From: Clostridium sp. KNHs214
GTDB taxonomy: Bacteria; Bacillota; Clostridia; Clostridiales; Clostridiaceae
Direction of reading: 5' to 3'
DNA: 64,000 nt
Assembly (NCBI RefSeq): GCF_000744935.1
Contig: NZ_JQMW01000009.1
Location: 124,001-188,000 of the forward strand
In this document: positions 26,927 through 35,650 of the stretch, piece by piece
Layout of the letters: every line of letters begins with the position of its first letter
Numbering within the stretch: the first letter of the stretch is position 1
Notes under the pieces: generated by a model
The model's database searches: none
What the model was told of the DNA's origin: nothing
The model's input: only the letters and a program-made list of their open reading frames with translations
Program-made: the position numbers and the translations under genes

Positions 26927-28925
26927 ATGAAAAGAATACCCTATGGCATTTCTAATTTTGAGGTTTTAAGAGAAAAAAATTACCTTTATGTAGATAAAAC
27001 TTCATATATAGAATTATTAGATAGATACGCTCCTTATAATTTTTTTATGAGACCTAGAAGGTTTGGAAAAAGTCTTTTTATATCCATGCTTGAAAATTAC
27101 TATGATATAAATAAGAAGGATAAGTTTGAAAAGCTATTTGGGGATTTATATATAGGTAAAAATCCTACGGAAGATAGAAATAAATTTCTTGTTTGGAAAA
27201 TAAGCTTTGCAGGAGTAGATGCAGGACATGGGGAAGAAGAACTTAGAAAGAGTTTTAATACAAAAGTAACCTTTTCTATTAGAAATTTTATTGAAGAATA
27301 TTCTAACTTTTTTCAGGATGAGAAAATAGTTGAAGATTCCATTAAAGCAGAAGCAGCTGTTGAGTATATAGCATATCTTTCTAGAAAGGCAAAAATACCT
27401 ATTTTTGTACTAATAGATGAATATGATAACTTTGCCAACGAACTCATTACAGGAGGAAGAAAAAGTACTTATAGTAGTATACTTCATGGTGAAGGTTTCG
27501 TTAAAGTTTTCTATAAGGCTATAAAAGATGCCACAGCAGACAATTTTAACAGAATATTTATGACAGGCGTAAGTCCTATAATGTTAGATGACTTAACTAG
27601 CGGATTTAATATTACTATGAATTATACTTTAGACCAAAATCTTAATGCTATGATGGGTTTCACAAGGGGTGAGCGATCAGGTAGGCATAGAAGATATAGG
27701 TCTTAGAGAAAAGATATGTGCTGATATGACTAAGTATTATAATGGATATAAATTTAATAAGAATGGGAAATCAGTTTTTAATCCAGATATGTCTATGTAC
27801 TTTCTTAACAAATATTTAGCGTATAATGAATATCCAGAAGAAATGATAGACAACAATGTAAAAACGGATTATGGAAAGGTGAATCAATTAGCATATAATT
27901 TCAATGACAGAGAAGCTCTAGAGGAAATAATGACATCGGGAGAAACCTCTACTATGCTGGTAGATAGGTTTAATATTCATACCATGTATAGTGTAAAAGA
28001 AAACTTTAAGTCATTACTTTTTTATCTTGGTATGCTTACAATAAAAGAGCAGGGACCTCTTGGAACTGTACTTAAGGTGCCAAACTACGTTATAAAAACA
28101 ATATACTGGGAGCAGTATTTTCAAAGAATAAATGAAGACTATGATTATCCCACAAAAAGCATTACATTACCTGAATTATGAAATTTCTCTGGAATGACTT
28201 GCATAAGAAGCGAAGGAACTGTTTAAATTTAATTTTAGAAATTCTTCTTTTAGACAGATAAAATTATCGTAACCCTTAAAAGGACGCCAGGCTAGCGAAC
28301 CTGAGGCAGGACGCTGAATGTGAGCGTTAGATAATTTTATATGGCTAAAAGATTAGAATTTCTTAAATTAAATTTATTGTTCCGAGCTCTTATGCAAGTC
28401 ATGGAGGAGAAATTTCATAATTCCATCACATTATACCTTATTGTGGTTTAATCAGACTATAATATCCAAATACAAAATGTAAGAATAGCTGTCAATGAAA
28501 TGAGAATGCATGGAGATATTCAGCCATTAGTAAAACTTCTAAGTAACATACTAGAGGATTTATCTAATAGAGATTTAATAAAAATGGATGAAAAGAATGT
28601 AAAGATGATGCTTTTAACTCTTCTAGGTGTAGATAGTACTTATTTTATAAAAAGTGAAGATGAAAATAATAATGGCTATGTAGATATAATGCTTAAAAGA
28701 AAGATTCAGTTTAAGGATATAACTAAATTCCAGTGGATTATAGAGCTAAAATATATAAAAGAAAGTGAAAGAGACACTTTAGAAAAAGTAAAAGAAAAGG
28801 GGTTAAAACAGCTTCAAAGCTATGGAGAAAGTAAAATGGTTCAAGAAGAGCTTGGAGATGATGATTTAAAGAAAGTATTGATTATCGTTACAGGAAAGAA
28901 AAATATTTATACTGTGAGTTTATAG
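26927..28925 (+). pseudogene. AAA-ATPase-like/PD-(D/E)XK protein, broken by frameshift and MITE
   Basis: A member of the family beginning KRIPYGISNFEVLREKNYLYVDKT, with Walker-like RPRRFGKSLFISMLENYY and a C-terminal nuclease-like domain (DSTYFIKSEDENNNGYVDIML, FQWIIELKY). The reading frame shifts near 27670-27690, where residues after AMMGFTRGE are lost. It is then split at 28143 by an inserted element. Removing 28143-28453 plus one 7-bp flank rejoins FQRINEDYNIQIQNVRIAV in frame. These genes are abundant and often decayed in clostridia; biological role unknown, with defence or mobile-element links suspected. Confidence 0.85.
28143..28453. mobile_element. MITE-like element, copy 2 (311 bp, longest)
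   Basis: The ends GATTATCCCACAA and TTGTGGTTTAATC are inverted repeats. The arms are imperfectly complementary over more than 100 bp, giving one long hairpin with a GC-richer centre (about 28280-28330). The perfect 7-bp duplication AGACTAT flanks it (28136-28142 and 28454-28460). There is no open frame for a transposase. It sits inside the AAA-ATPase-like gene. Confidence 0.88.
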
Positions 28926-28951
28926 AAAAATAAATACTTCAGCTTGACATA

Positions 28952-29002
28952 CTCCCTTTATGACAACAGTTTTATTATTTTAACTGTCTACCATAAAGGG
29001 AG
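28952..29002 (+). repeat. Long hairpin after the broken ATPase-like gene
   Basis: CTCCCTTTATG (28952-28962) pairs with CATAAAGGGAG (28992-29002), and inside it ACAGTT pairs with AACTGT. No T run follows, so this is not a standard terminator. Confidence 0.55.
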
Positions 29003-29012
29003 CAGTTTATAT

Positions 29013-29288
29013 ATGGATGGTAAAGATGCTGCTAATCGTGCACATTCATTGATTAAAAATAATGTACTAGTAGATGTTGTGTCTGGACATGATTTTCATC
29101 AATGCCAAGATTTTTACTATGTTTGCTTATGTAATATAAAAATGCATGAAGGCAAATTAAATTATAAGTTTTTAATCGTTAATTTTATAAAAATCAAAAC
29201 TTATATCGTAAGCTTCTTTAATGTTTTCTTCATTAATATCCTCAGTATTTACCATGTGCTTGTACATAACTATATAATATCCGTCTAA
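29013..29288 (+). CDS. Doubtful small ORF, unknown
   Basis: The frame begins MDGKDAANRAHSLIKNNV just after a long hairpin and has no clear ribosome site. Its last third lies over the opposite-strand gene at 29172-30116, so at most the first 50-60 codons could be a real gene or fragment. Not recognised. Confidence 0.2.
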   Translation: MDGKDAANRAHSLIKNNVLVDVVSGHDFHQCQDFYYVCLCNIKMHEGKLNYKFLIVNFIKIKTYIVSFFNVFFINILSIYHVLVHNYIISV

Positions 29289-30116
29289 GCTCTTTTCAAA
29301 TGTGTTGGAAGTTTTTAATGCATTTAATCCATCTTTTAGAATATCTTTTGTAAATATATTCTTATTTGACAATGCATTACTTATTTTTCCTAATTCATAA
29401 AACAATTCAATATCATCGTCATTTATTTCACGTAAACAAATATTATTGCTTATCCCAATTGAATTCTTATTTTCTATATGAAAATTACTATTTATTCCTA
29501 TGACATTCTTAGTAAAATTACCATATAATTTTGTTATATTTTTTCCAAACCTATAATTTAAACAATTTCTATTGAAGTAAGTAAAACTAATAGATGTATA
29601 ATCTCTATCTTCCATTATTTCAGGGGGAAGATATCTAGGTGCTTTGCTTAAGATTTTTTCTTTATTTTGTGTAATTTCTCTTGATATAGTAGCACTTTTT
29701 ATTCTCATTTGTTTTGGCATATAATAAATGTATGAGGCTAATGCAGCTAATATTGAACATACAAAAATAAATTTAAATACTATAAATAAAGTACTTGTCA
29801 TGTTATTGAATTTGTACGACTTAATAGAAAAGATTATAATAAAAATAATATGTGTACATAACAATATAATTATAGGAATAAAGCATTTTGTTATAACAGT
29901 AGTGTTATACTTTGTAAGCCCTACAAATATAGCAGGATATCCTAATAATGAGAGTGCTTCAATTACTATAATTACTACATTTAAGATTATAAATTTCTTA
30001 TAATCACGCTTAGTGTATTTGTATTTATTTGTATTATGGTATTCACCTTCACTTTTATTTGTATAAATTTTTCCGTTTTCTGTATACATGCAACCATTGT
30101 ATTTTTCTTCATTCAT
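29172..30116 (-). CDS. Hypothetical membrane protein (four TM segments)
   Basis: Protein of 314 residues. After a polar N-terminus of about 40 residues come three or four hydrophobic helices (about 43-150: FIILNVVIIVIEALSLLGYPAIFVGL, FIPIIILLCTHIIFIIIFSI, LFIVFKFIFVCSILAALASYIYY). A polar C-terminal domain of about 160 residues follows, rich in Asn. Ribosome site GGAAAGGAAA lies before ATG 30116. I do not recognise the family. It is monocistronic in the accessory region. Confidence 0.6.
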   Translation of the reverse strand: MNEEKYNGCMYTENGKIYTNKSEGEYHNTNKYKYTKRDYKKFIILNVVIIVIEALSLLGYPAIFVGLTKYNTTVITKCFIPIIILLCTHIIFIIIFSIKSYKFNNMTSTLFIVFKFIFVCSILAALASYIYYMPKQMRIKSATISREITQNKEKILSKAPRYLPPEIMEDRDYTSISFTYFNRNCLNYRFGKNITKLYGNFTKNVIGINSNFHIENKNSIGISNNICLREINDDDIELFYELGKISNALSNKNIFTKDILKDGLNALKTSNTFEKSLDGYYIVMYKHMVNTEDINEENIKEAYDISFDFYKIND

Positions 30117-30357
30117 ATGTTTATTTCCTTTCCATTATTAGTATGAATTTGTATATTGTCTTTTGAGCTCCTACAATTATATATTATAAATGAATTTTAC
30201 AAAAATAGCATTAAATAATTAATATATTATTCATTGTTAGCCTATTAAATTTAAATGTAGAAAAATTATGATATAATGTATAAAGGTAATTGCAGTTATT
30301 TTATAAAGGTTCTTGTAGGTCATAAAGGAAATGGGATATCAAACTAGGGGGATTTTA

Positions 30358-30666
30358 ATGAAAACAAATAAAAGACCTATAATAGGTATTTCAGGTAGTG
30401 TACATTTAATTAATGAGGGGGTTTTTCAGGGACATAAAATACTAGGAGAAAAGGCGTTAGTTAATAGCTTTCATCATCAAGCTGTAAAAGAGGTTGCTAA
30501 AGGCTTTAAAGTTGTTGCAGTATCAAAGGATAATGTTGTTGAGGCTATTGAAAAATAGGGAGAAGATTTTGTGCTTGGAATTCAGTGGCATCCTGAAATG
30601 ATGATTGACAAGCATGATGTGATGCAGAAAATATTTAATATGTTGGTGGATAAATCTTCCGTTTAA
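30358..30666 (+). pseudogene. Remnant of class I glutamine amidotransferase-like hydrolase (peptidase C26)
   Basis: The start MKTNKRPIIGISGSV is the N-terminus of gamma-glutamyl-gamma-aminobutyrate hydrolase-type proteins. It is joined directly to the C-terminal motif NSFHHQAVKEVAKGFKVVA…, then, after an in-frame TAG (30556-30558), to FVLGIQWHPEMM. About 130 central residues, including the catalytic Cys, are deleted. Catalytic His and Glu remain recognisable. The gene is dead through a deletion and a nonsense codon. Confidence 0.8.
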
Positions 30667-30681
30667 TGATAGTTTACGATA

Positions 30682-30725
30682 AGTCAGGTACTTTGGAAAG
30701 AATTCCGAGTGCCTGACTTTTTTTA
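30682..30725. terminator. Terminator after amidotransferase remnant
   Basis: AGTCAGG-t-AC…GTGCCTGACT stem, with a second inner pairing TTGGAA/TTCCGA, followed by T7. It may also serve the convergent EcsC gene. Confidence 0.8.
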
Positions 30726-30742
30726 GAACTATTTTTGTTTTA

Positions 30743-31468
30743 CTACAAAATATCCTTAAACATCCTCAGTCTATAAGAGTTCATAGATGTCTCACCTAAT
30801 TTATTCATTAGTTTGTAATTAGCCACAGCTCCAACGACTGCACCAATGCCTGGAACTAGCTGCAGAGTCTTAGCAAGATCAATATAATCTCTATATTCTT
30901 GCTGAAACTTTCTCCAGTTGAAGTCATTAATGTCTTGTGGAAGAGATTTAGCGTATATATTCCAATTGCGAATATACTTATAAATCTCCAACCGCCTTTC
31001 TTTACTAGAGAAAGCTAGTTGAAATATATATAGAATGTATAATCTCTCTTTATAGTTTTTAACATCAAATCCATACAAACTAGTTGTGTCAAAGAGAAAT
31101 TTTATTTTTATCCCTAATAGTATAGGAAAATCCGCAAGACCAACAAAGAAACCACCGGCACCAGTGCCAGCACCACTAATAGTAGCAGTTTTTTTATAAA
31201 AATCCAGTTTATTAAGAACTTTTTCTTCTCTTTCTTTAAGAGTAGCGTTTGTTAGGGGAGGTTTAGTGGAAAATTCAGAGCCAATAAGTACGCCTTTAAC
31301 CATATTTTTTATTCCCATAGTTATGATTTCATGAGCTTTTTCTGGTATAAAACTATTCATTTTATTTTGAAGCCCCTTTGCTATGTCAATGTTAATAAAG
31401 GGCTTTTTACTCATTTTTTTATCCCATAATTTTAATTCATTAATTGCTTTTTGCATGTAAACTTCCAT
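30743..31468 (-). CDS. EcsC family protein
   Basis: Protein of 241 residues with the EcsC look: a helical N-terminus and the Gly-rich segment TISGAGTGAGGFFVGLADFPILLGIKIKFLFDTTSLYGFDVK at about 95-135. A second hydrophobic Gly-rich stretch (LVPGIGAVVGAVANYKLMNKLG) lies near the end. EcsC proteins are membrane-associated and of unknown function; in Bacillus the name comes from the ecsABC locus, but no EcsA/EcsB genes adjoin here. GAGG seven bases before ATG 31468 supports the start. Confidence 0.85.
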   Translation of the reverse strand: MEVYMQKAINELKLWDKKMSKKPFINIDIAKGLQNKMNSFIPEKAHEIITMGIKNMVKGVLIGSEFSTKPPLTNATLKEREEKVLNKLDFYKKTATISGAGTGAGGFFVGLADFPILLGIKIKFLFDTTSLYGFDVKNYKERLYILYIFQLAFSSKERRLEIYKYIRNWNIYAKSLPQDINDFNWRKFQQEYRDYIDLAKTLQLVPGIGAVVGAVANYKLMNKLGETSMNSYRLRMFKDIL

Positions 31469-31729
31469 TATGACACCTCTCTTTAAAGATATTTTATCAT
31501 AAATATAGTTTATACTGAATTTTTAAATTTATATTTTAGAATATTTTGATGTTAATATGAAATTTTTATTTAAAAATAATAGGTAATGGCAAGTAACTAG
31601 AAAAACGAAATTAAAATGTAGTATAATAAACTTAGGAAGCAGTGGCAAATATAATTACTAAATATAAACATTGAAAAACAGTGTGTATGTTTGGGATACT
31701 AGATAGTAAAATTATTGGGGGTTATAAAA

Positions 31730-32761
31730 ATGAATTTTAAAATTAGGTACAAAACTATAAGTTCAATGCTTGAACTATGTAAAAAGTTAAAATGGGGCAA
31801 TGTAGAAAAAAAGAAAATCGAAGATTTAGTTGAACATGAGGATTATAAATTTGAATTTGAAAGATATAAAGGTAAAATTTCTAAAGAAGAATTTACAGAA
31901 TATTTCATGAATTTGCCTAATATAAAGGAAGAAGAAATAACAAACAAAGGTTTAAGGATACATCATAAGTTTTATAAAGATTTACTAGATAATTTAGATT
32001 TTTATATGGAAAAGGTTAGTGAATTAGATAAATTTACAGAAGAGCTATTTGAGCAGCAGATATCCATTGCACTAAAGGGGTTGCCAGAAGATATAAGTTT
32101 GCCAGAATTAAATTTTATTTTTACAGTGGGAATAGGACAAAGCTTTGGATATGTGTATAAAAATGGCATGCATTTTGATTTTTTACAGTTAGTTAAGGAA
32201 AAATCAATAGATGATTTTTGTGCTACTATAGCTCATGAGGTTCATCATGTGATACTAAATACTATTTATGAGGAATTGGACCTCAATAATATGCCAATTG
32301 AAGATTTATTTTATCTTTCTTTTTCTGGGGAAGGATTGGCGGTAAAATACTGTAATAATGCTGAGGGAGTTTTATCTAAGAGCATACATGCTGGTCCTAA
32401 AAATATAGGCTTGGATAAATTCACATGGGAATATCTCAATAAGGATTTTTATAATACCATGAAACAATTTAAAGCTTCTATAAATTATATAAGAGCTGGT
32501 CATATTAATACAATGGAAGAACTATTTAATTATATGGAAGATTATTGGATGAATCCATATGTAGAAGGTCAGGATAAAAACAATGATATACCTAAGCTAA
32601 AACACTTTAGAGTATATAGTTTTGGAAATGAGATTTGGGGAATAATACATGATTGTTTTGGAAAAGAAATGGTATATAAAACCATAAGAAATCCTCAAAG
32701 TTTCCGAGAGATATTTAATAAAGCTCTAGAAAAGCTTTCACATGAAGAATTTAAAATATAA
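31730..32761 (+). CDS. Putative Zn-dependent metallopeptidase (DUF5700-like, HEVHH)
   Basis: Protein of about 343 residues. The motif CATIAHEVHHVILNTIYEE (HExxH) is at about 173-190, and a downstream Glu in FSGEGLAVKYC (about 209) is a candidate third zinc ligand, a gluzincin-like pattern. No signal peptide, so it is likely cytoplasmic. The family resemblance is to DUF5700, putative peptidases of unknown substrate. ATG 31730 follows a GGGGG ribosome site. Its stop is immediately followed by a fragment of the dispersed repeat. Confidence 0.7.
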   Translation: MNFKIRYKTISSMLELCKKLKWGNVEKKKIEDLVEHEDYKFEFERYKGKISKEEFTEYFMNLPNIKEEEITNKGLRIHHKFYKDLLDNLDFYMEKVSELDKFTEELFEQQISIALKGLPEDISLPELNFIFTVGIGQSFGYVYKNGMHFDFLQLVKEKSIDDFCATIAHEVHHVILNTIYEELDLNNMPIEDLFYLSFSGEGLAVKYCNNAEGVLSKSIHAGPKNIGLDKFTWEYLNKDFYNTMKQFKASINYIRAGHINTMEELFNYMEDYWMNPYVEGQDKNNDIPKLKHFRVYSFGNEIWGIIHDCFGKEMVYKTIRNPQSFREIFNKALEKLSHEEFKI

Positions 32762-32840
32762 ATAGTTCCTTTGCTTCTTATGCAAGTCATTTCAGAGAAA
32801 TTTGATAATTTAAGTAATTTAATACTTTTGTGGGATGAAC
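32762..32840. mobile_element. MITE-like element fragment (copy 3)
   Basis: The stretch GTTCCTTTGCTTCTTATGCA… to …ACTTTTGTGGGAT is the reverse complement of the left arm of the 311-bp copy at 28143, with substitutions. Only one end is present; it begins one base after a stop codon. Confidence 0.65.
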
Positions 32841-32850
32841 ATAAAAATAT

Positions 32851-32887
32851 AATTTGGACAAATTCATATAAAGGATTTGTCCAAATT
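32851..32887. repeat. Inverted repeat (13-bp arms)
   Basis: AATTTGGACAAAT (32851-32863) and ATTTGTCCAAATT (32875-32887) form a perfect hairpin, possibly the terminator of the metallopeptidase gene although the T run is poor. The rest of the gene-free stretch 32762-33136 holds the two repeat copies and nothing else I can assign. Confidence 0.55.
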
Positions 32888-33000
32888 TAATGTTCACAAA
32901 AAACTTCATGTGAAGCTTGAAATCTTTTATTTAGAATATAATTTTTTTGAAGTATAAAATTATTTTTATACTTTGTCCAGAAAGATAGTATTTATTAGAT

Positions 33001-33105
33001 GATTATCCCACAAGAAGTATTAAATTTATTGTTCTGAGCTCTTGAGCAAGTCATGGAGGAGAAATTTCATAATTCTACTATATTGTACCTTTTTGTGGTT
33101 TAATT
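33001..33105. mobile_element. MITE-like element, copy 4 (105 bp)
   Basis: Starts GATTATCCCACAA and ends TTTGTGGTTTAATT. The flanks ATTAGAT (32994-33000) and ATTAGAC (33106-33112) are a 7-bp duplication with one change. The core carries the shared AAATTTATTGTTC and GCAAGTCATGGAGGAGAAA blocks. Confidence 0.75.
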
Positions 33106-33136
33106 ATTAGACAACTCTATAATAGTGGCACCAGAA

Positions 33137-33676
33137 TTAGTAATTGGAATTGTCAAATCTAAATATTAATTTATACCCATCAAATGTTTCACCAAACTTT
33201 TCTTCATATACGCCCTTGGTATAATTTGAAACGGTCTTTCTCCAAAATTTTTGTCCCCGTATATTTTTTTTACATGAATTAGTATAAAGCTCCCATTTAC
33301 CTTTAAATTTATCAAATATTTTTGAAGCTGCATGGGAGCCTATCCCTTGTCCTCTAAAAGGTCTAAGTAAAAAGAATTCGTTAACATAATAATCTGTTCC
33401 TTTTGATGTATATGGTGGCGTTGCCACAAGCATAAATCCTGCTGGTATTTCGTCTACGAGAATTAAAAAAGGATAGAGGCAATTAGGCTTTTCCCACCAT
33501 ATGTTAAACACTTTATTTTGATCTGATAAGGTTTTATAGTCATTACTTTCTTCAAAAACTCCATGCTTATTAGGCAGAAATCCATAATGTTCTGAAAGAT
33601 CATGAAGGTATAAAGGATAGAGATTATTAATAATATAAGCATTTTCTTTTGATGTTAGTATTAGTTTTATATTCAT
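33137..33676 (-). CDS. GNAT family N-acetyltransferase
   Basis: About 179 residues. The acetyl-CoA site is in LLRPFRGQGIGSHAASKIF (R/QxxGxG/A form RGQGIG), and a preceding strand reads LVDEIPAGFMLVATPP. The substrate is unknown. ATG 33676 is chosen because AAGGAG lies eight bases upstream; the frame is open 37 codons further but without a ribosome site and with a low-complexity, leader-like sequence. That upstream leader contains a GC hairpin at 33718-33751 (CAGGCCC/GGGCCTG). Confidence 0.82.
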   Translation of the reverse strand: MNIKLILTSKENAYIINNLYPLYLHDLSEHYGFLPNKHGVFEESNDYKTLSDQNKVFNIWWEKPNCLYPFLILVDEIPAGFMLVATPPYTSKGTDYYVNEFFLLRPFRGQGIGSHAASKIFDKFKGKWELYTNSCKKNIRGQKFWRKTVSNYTKGVYEEKFGETFDGYKLIFRFDNSNY

Positions 33677-33911
33677 AATTAGTGCTCCTTCTATAGTTCT
33701 ATAATTTTGATTATTGCCAGGCCCTTGTAAAATATTCTCAGGGGCCTGATTTATTTTACCATTGTTGCCATGATTTAAATATAACATAACTGTTATATTT
33801 TCTCAATTTCATAAATGGTTCGGAGGTGAGTTTAATTAATTAGTTATTGCTTTTTAATATTTTAAGATAAAAATTGAGATAAAAAATTATGAATTATTCT
33901 TTATAACAAAA

Positions 33912-33935
33912 AACTTTTTTCAATTACTTATCGTA
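33912..33935 (+). promoter_or_regulatory. ECF-type promoter candidate before ABC genes
   Basis: AAC (33912-33914), then 17 bp, then CGTA (33932-33935), the pattern recognised by many ECF sigma factors, about 60 bp before the first ABC gene. The -10 part lies within the inverted repeat AATTACT/AGTAATT. The local ECF sigma gene at 39186 is the obvious candidate to read it (inference). Nothing else is assigned in 33677-33995. Confidence 0.4.
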
Positions 33936-33995
33936 GTAATTAATAGATACTAAAAAATAAAAGATAAATGAAAGATTATAGAGGAGGGAATATTT

Positions 33996-34916
33996 GTGAA
34001 GAAAATAATAGCTTTTGAGAATGTATCAAAAATTTATAATAAAAATTTTTATGCATTAAGAGATGTTAATTTAGAAATTGGAGAAGGGATGTTTGGACTT
34101 TTGGGACCTAATGGAGCAGGAAAAAGTACTCTCATGAAAAGCCTTATTACCCTTATAAGTCCTGAAAAGGGGAATATTACAGTTGAGGGATATGACACTA
34201 AGACTCATTCATTAGAAGTTAGAAATATAGTAGGGTATCTTCCACAGGATTTTTCTATATACCCTAATTTAACTGCATTTGAATTTTTAGATTACATGGC
34301 TCAGCTCAACAATGTAGGTGGAAGAAATATGAGATGTAAGAAGATATATGAGGTATTAGAAAAAGTTAATCTTTTAGAGCAGAAAGATAAAAAAGTCGGA
34401 GGCTTTTCAGGAGGAATGAAGAGAAGACTCGGTATTGCCAATGCTATAATAAAAGATCCTAAAATTTTAATTGTAGATGAACCAACAGCAGGACTTGACC
34501 CGGAGGAGAGAATTCGTTTTAGGATGCTACTTGTGGAATTAAGTAAACAAAAATGTGTAATATTATCTACTCACATTGTAGAGGATATATCTAGTTCTTG
34601 TGAGAACATAGGGCTTTTAAATAGAGGTAGCATACAATATATTGGTTCACCTATGGAATTTATATTGAAAGCTAAGGATAAGGTTAAAGAATTTAAGGCT
34701 ATAAATCATGAAGATATATTATATTTAAAGGATAAATATGAGGTTATATCTATAAGAAGAACCTCAAAGGGAACTTTTTTAAGGGTAGTTGGAGAAAACT
34801 TTTTAGGAGCAAATAAAGGAATAGAGGTGGAACCTAACCTTGAAGATGCTTATATGTATTTTATGAAATATGGACAAAAGGTAAATTATCAGGAAGGAGA
34901 AAATAAGTATGCTTAG
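33996..34916 (+). CDS. ABC-2 type transporter ATP-binding protein
   Basis: ATPase of 306 residues: Walker A GPNGAGKST, Q-loop LPQDFSIYPN, signature FSGGMKRRLGIANAI, Walker B ILIVDEPTAGLDPEER and switch His in LSTHIVEDI. The C-terminal extension of about 90 residues is typical of BcrA/NatA-like exporters. Starts at GTG 33996 after GAGGAGGG. Its end overlaps the next gene by 8 bp. First gene of a five-gene ABC cluster. Confidence 0.9.
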   Translation: MKKIIAFENVSKIYNKNFYALRDVNLEIGEGMFGLLGPNGAGKSTLMKSLITLISPEKGNITVEGYDTKTHSLEVRNIVGYLPQDFSIYPNLTAFEFLDYMAQLNNVGGRNMRCKKIYEVLEKVNLLEQKDKKVGGFSGGMKRRLGIANAIIKDPKILIVDEPTAGLDPEERIRFRMLLVELSKQKCVILSTHIVEDISSSCENIGLLNRGSIQYIGSPMEFILKAKDKVKEFKAINHEDILYLKDKYEVISIRRTSKGTFLRVVGENFLGANKGIEVEPNLEDAYMYFMKYGQKVNYQEGENKYA

Positions 34917-35646
34917 AAATGTATGTATAGTGGCAAAGCAAGAGTTTAGAAGCCTTTTGAAAAATTGGATTACAGTTATTTGTATTATTGCTCTTGTAGT
35001 GGCACCTATATTTGTATATAGTCCAATACAAAGTAATAGTATGTGGAAAGAGGCATTTGCTGCATATCAATGTAACAATGGATTAGTTATGATAGCAATA
35101 ATGATAATACCTATTATAGCTATAAGTATTTATTATAAGGATGAGGTATCTGAGATGCCCGTATTAGTATTTTCACAACCTATTAATGGTAAAGCATATG
35201 CTGCAGGTAAGTTTTTGGGAGCATATAGTTATTGCTTATTGTTTGGAGTAATAGAAAATTTAGTTTGGATGTTTATGCCTCTATATTTCAAACAAATGCC
35301 CTATTCACCACTTCCATTTTTGAAATATTTTATTATATATTCTGTACCATCTTTTTTGGCAGCATTAGCTTTTACTTATTTTTTAGAGGTTTTCTTTAGT
35401 ATTAAACCTTTAACTATATTTTTACCTATGTTTTTATTTATGAGCTTGGCAGGAGAAAAGGCTAATAAGTATGGAGTGATTATATCTTCAACCTATACTA
35501 GTAGTTTGTATGCAGGTAATCCTTTGAGTCAGAAAGATATAAACTATATCCTGGCTAATAGGATATTCATATTAACTTTATCAGTAGTATTTATAATACT
35601 AGCTATATTAAAATTTTCTCCTAAAAAATTAATGGATAGAAGGTGA
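34909..35646 (+). CDS. ABC-2 type permease (first system)
   Basis: Integral membrane protein of 245 residues with six predicted helices, including ITVICIIALVVAPIFVYS near the start and a conserved EMPVLVFSQPINGKAYAAGKFLGAYSYCLLFG loop-helix typical of ABC-2 permeases. It overlaps the ATPase gene and is followed four bases later by a larger permease, so the three form one transporter. Confidence 0.82.
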   Translation: MLRNVCIVAKQEFRSLLKNWITVICIIALVVAPIFVYSPIQSNSMWKEAFAAYQCNNGLVMIAIMIIPIIAISIYYKDEVSEMPVLVFSQPINGKAYAAGKFLGAYSYCLLFGVIENLVWMFMPLYFKQMPYSPLPFLKYFIIYSVPSFLAALAFTYFLEVFFSIKPLTIFLPMFLFMSLAGEKANKYGVIISSTYTSSLYAGNPLSQKDINYILANRIFILTLSVVFIILAILKFSPKKLMDRR

Positions 35647-35650
35647 TTTT

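Noticed and set aside
33718-33751. GC-rich hairpin upstream of the GNAT gene as a terminator
   Set aside because: No T run follows on the minus strand; on the plus strand it would have no gene to terminate. Left as an unassigned hairpin.
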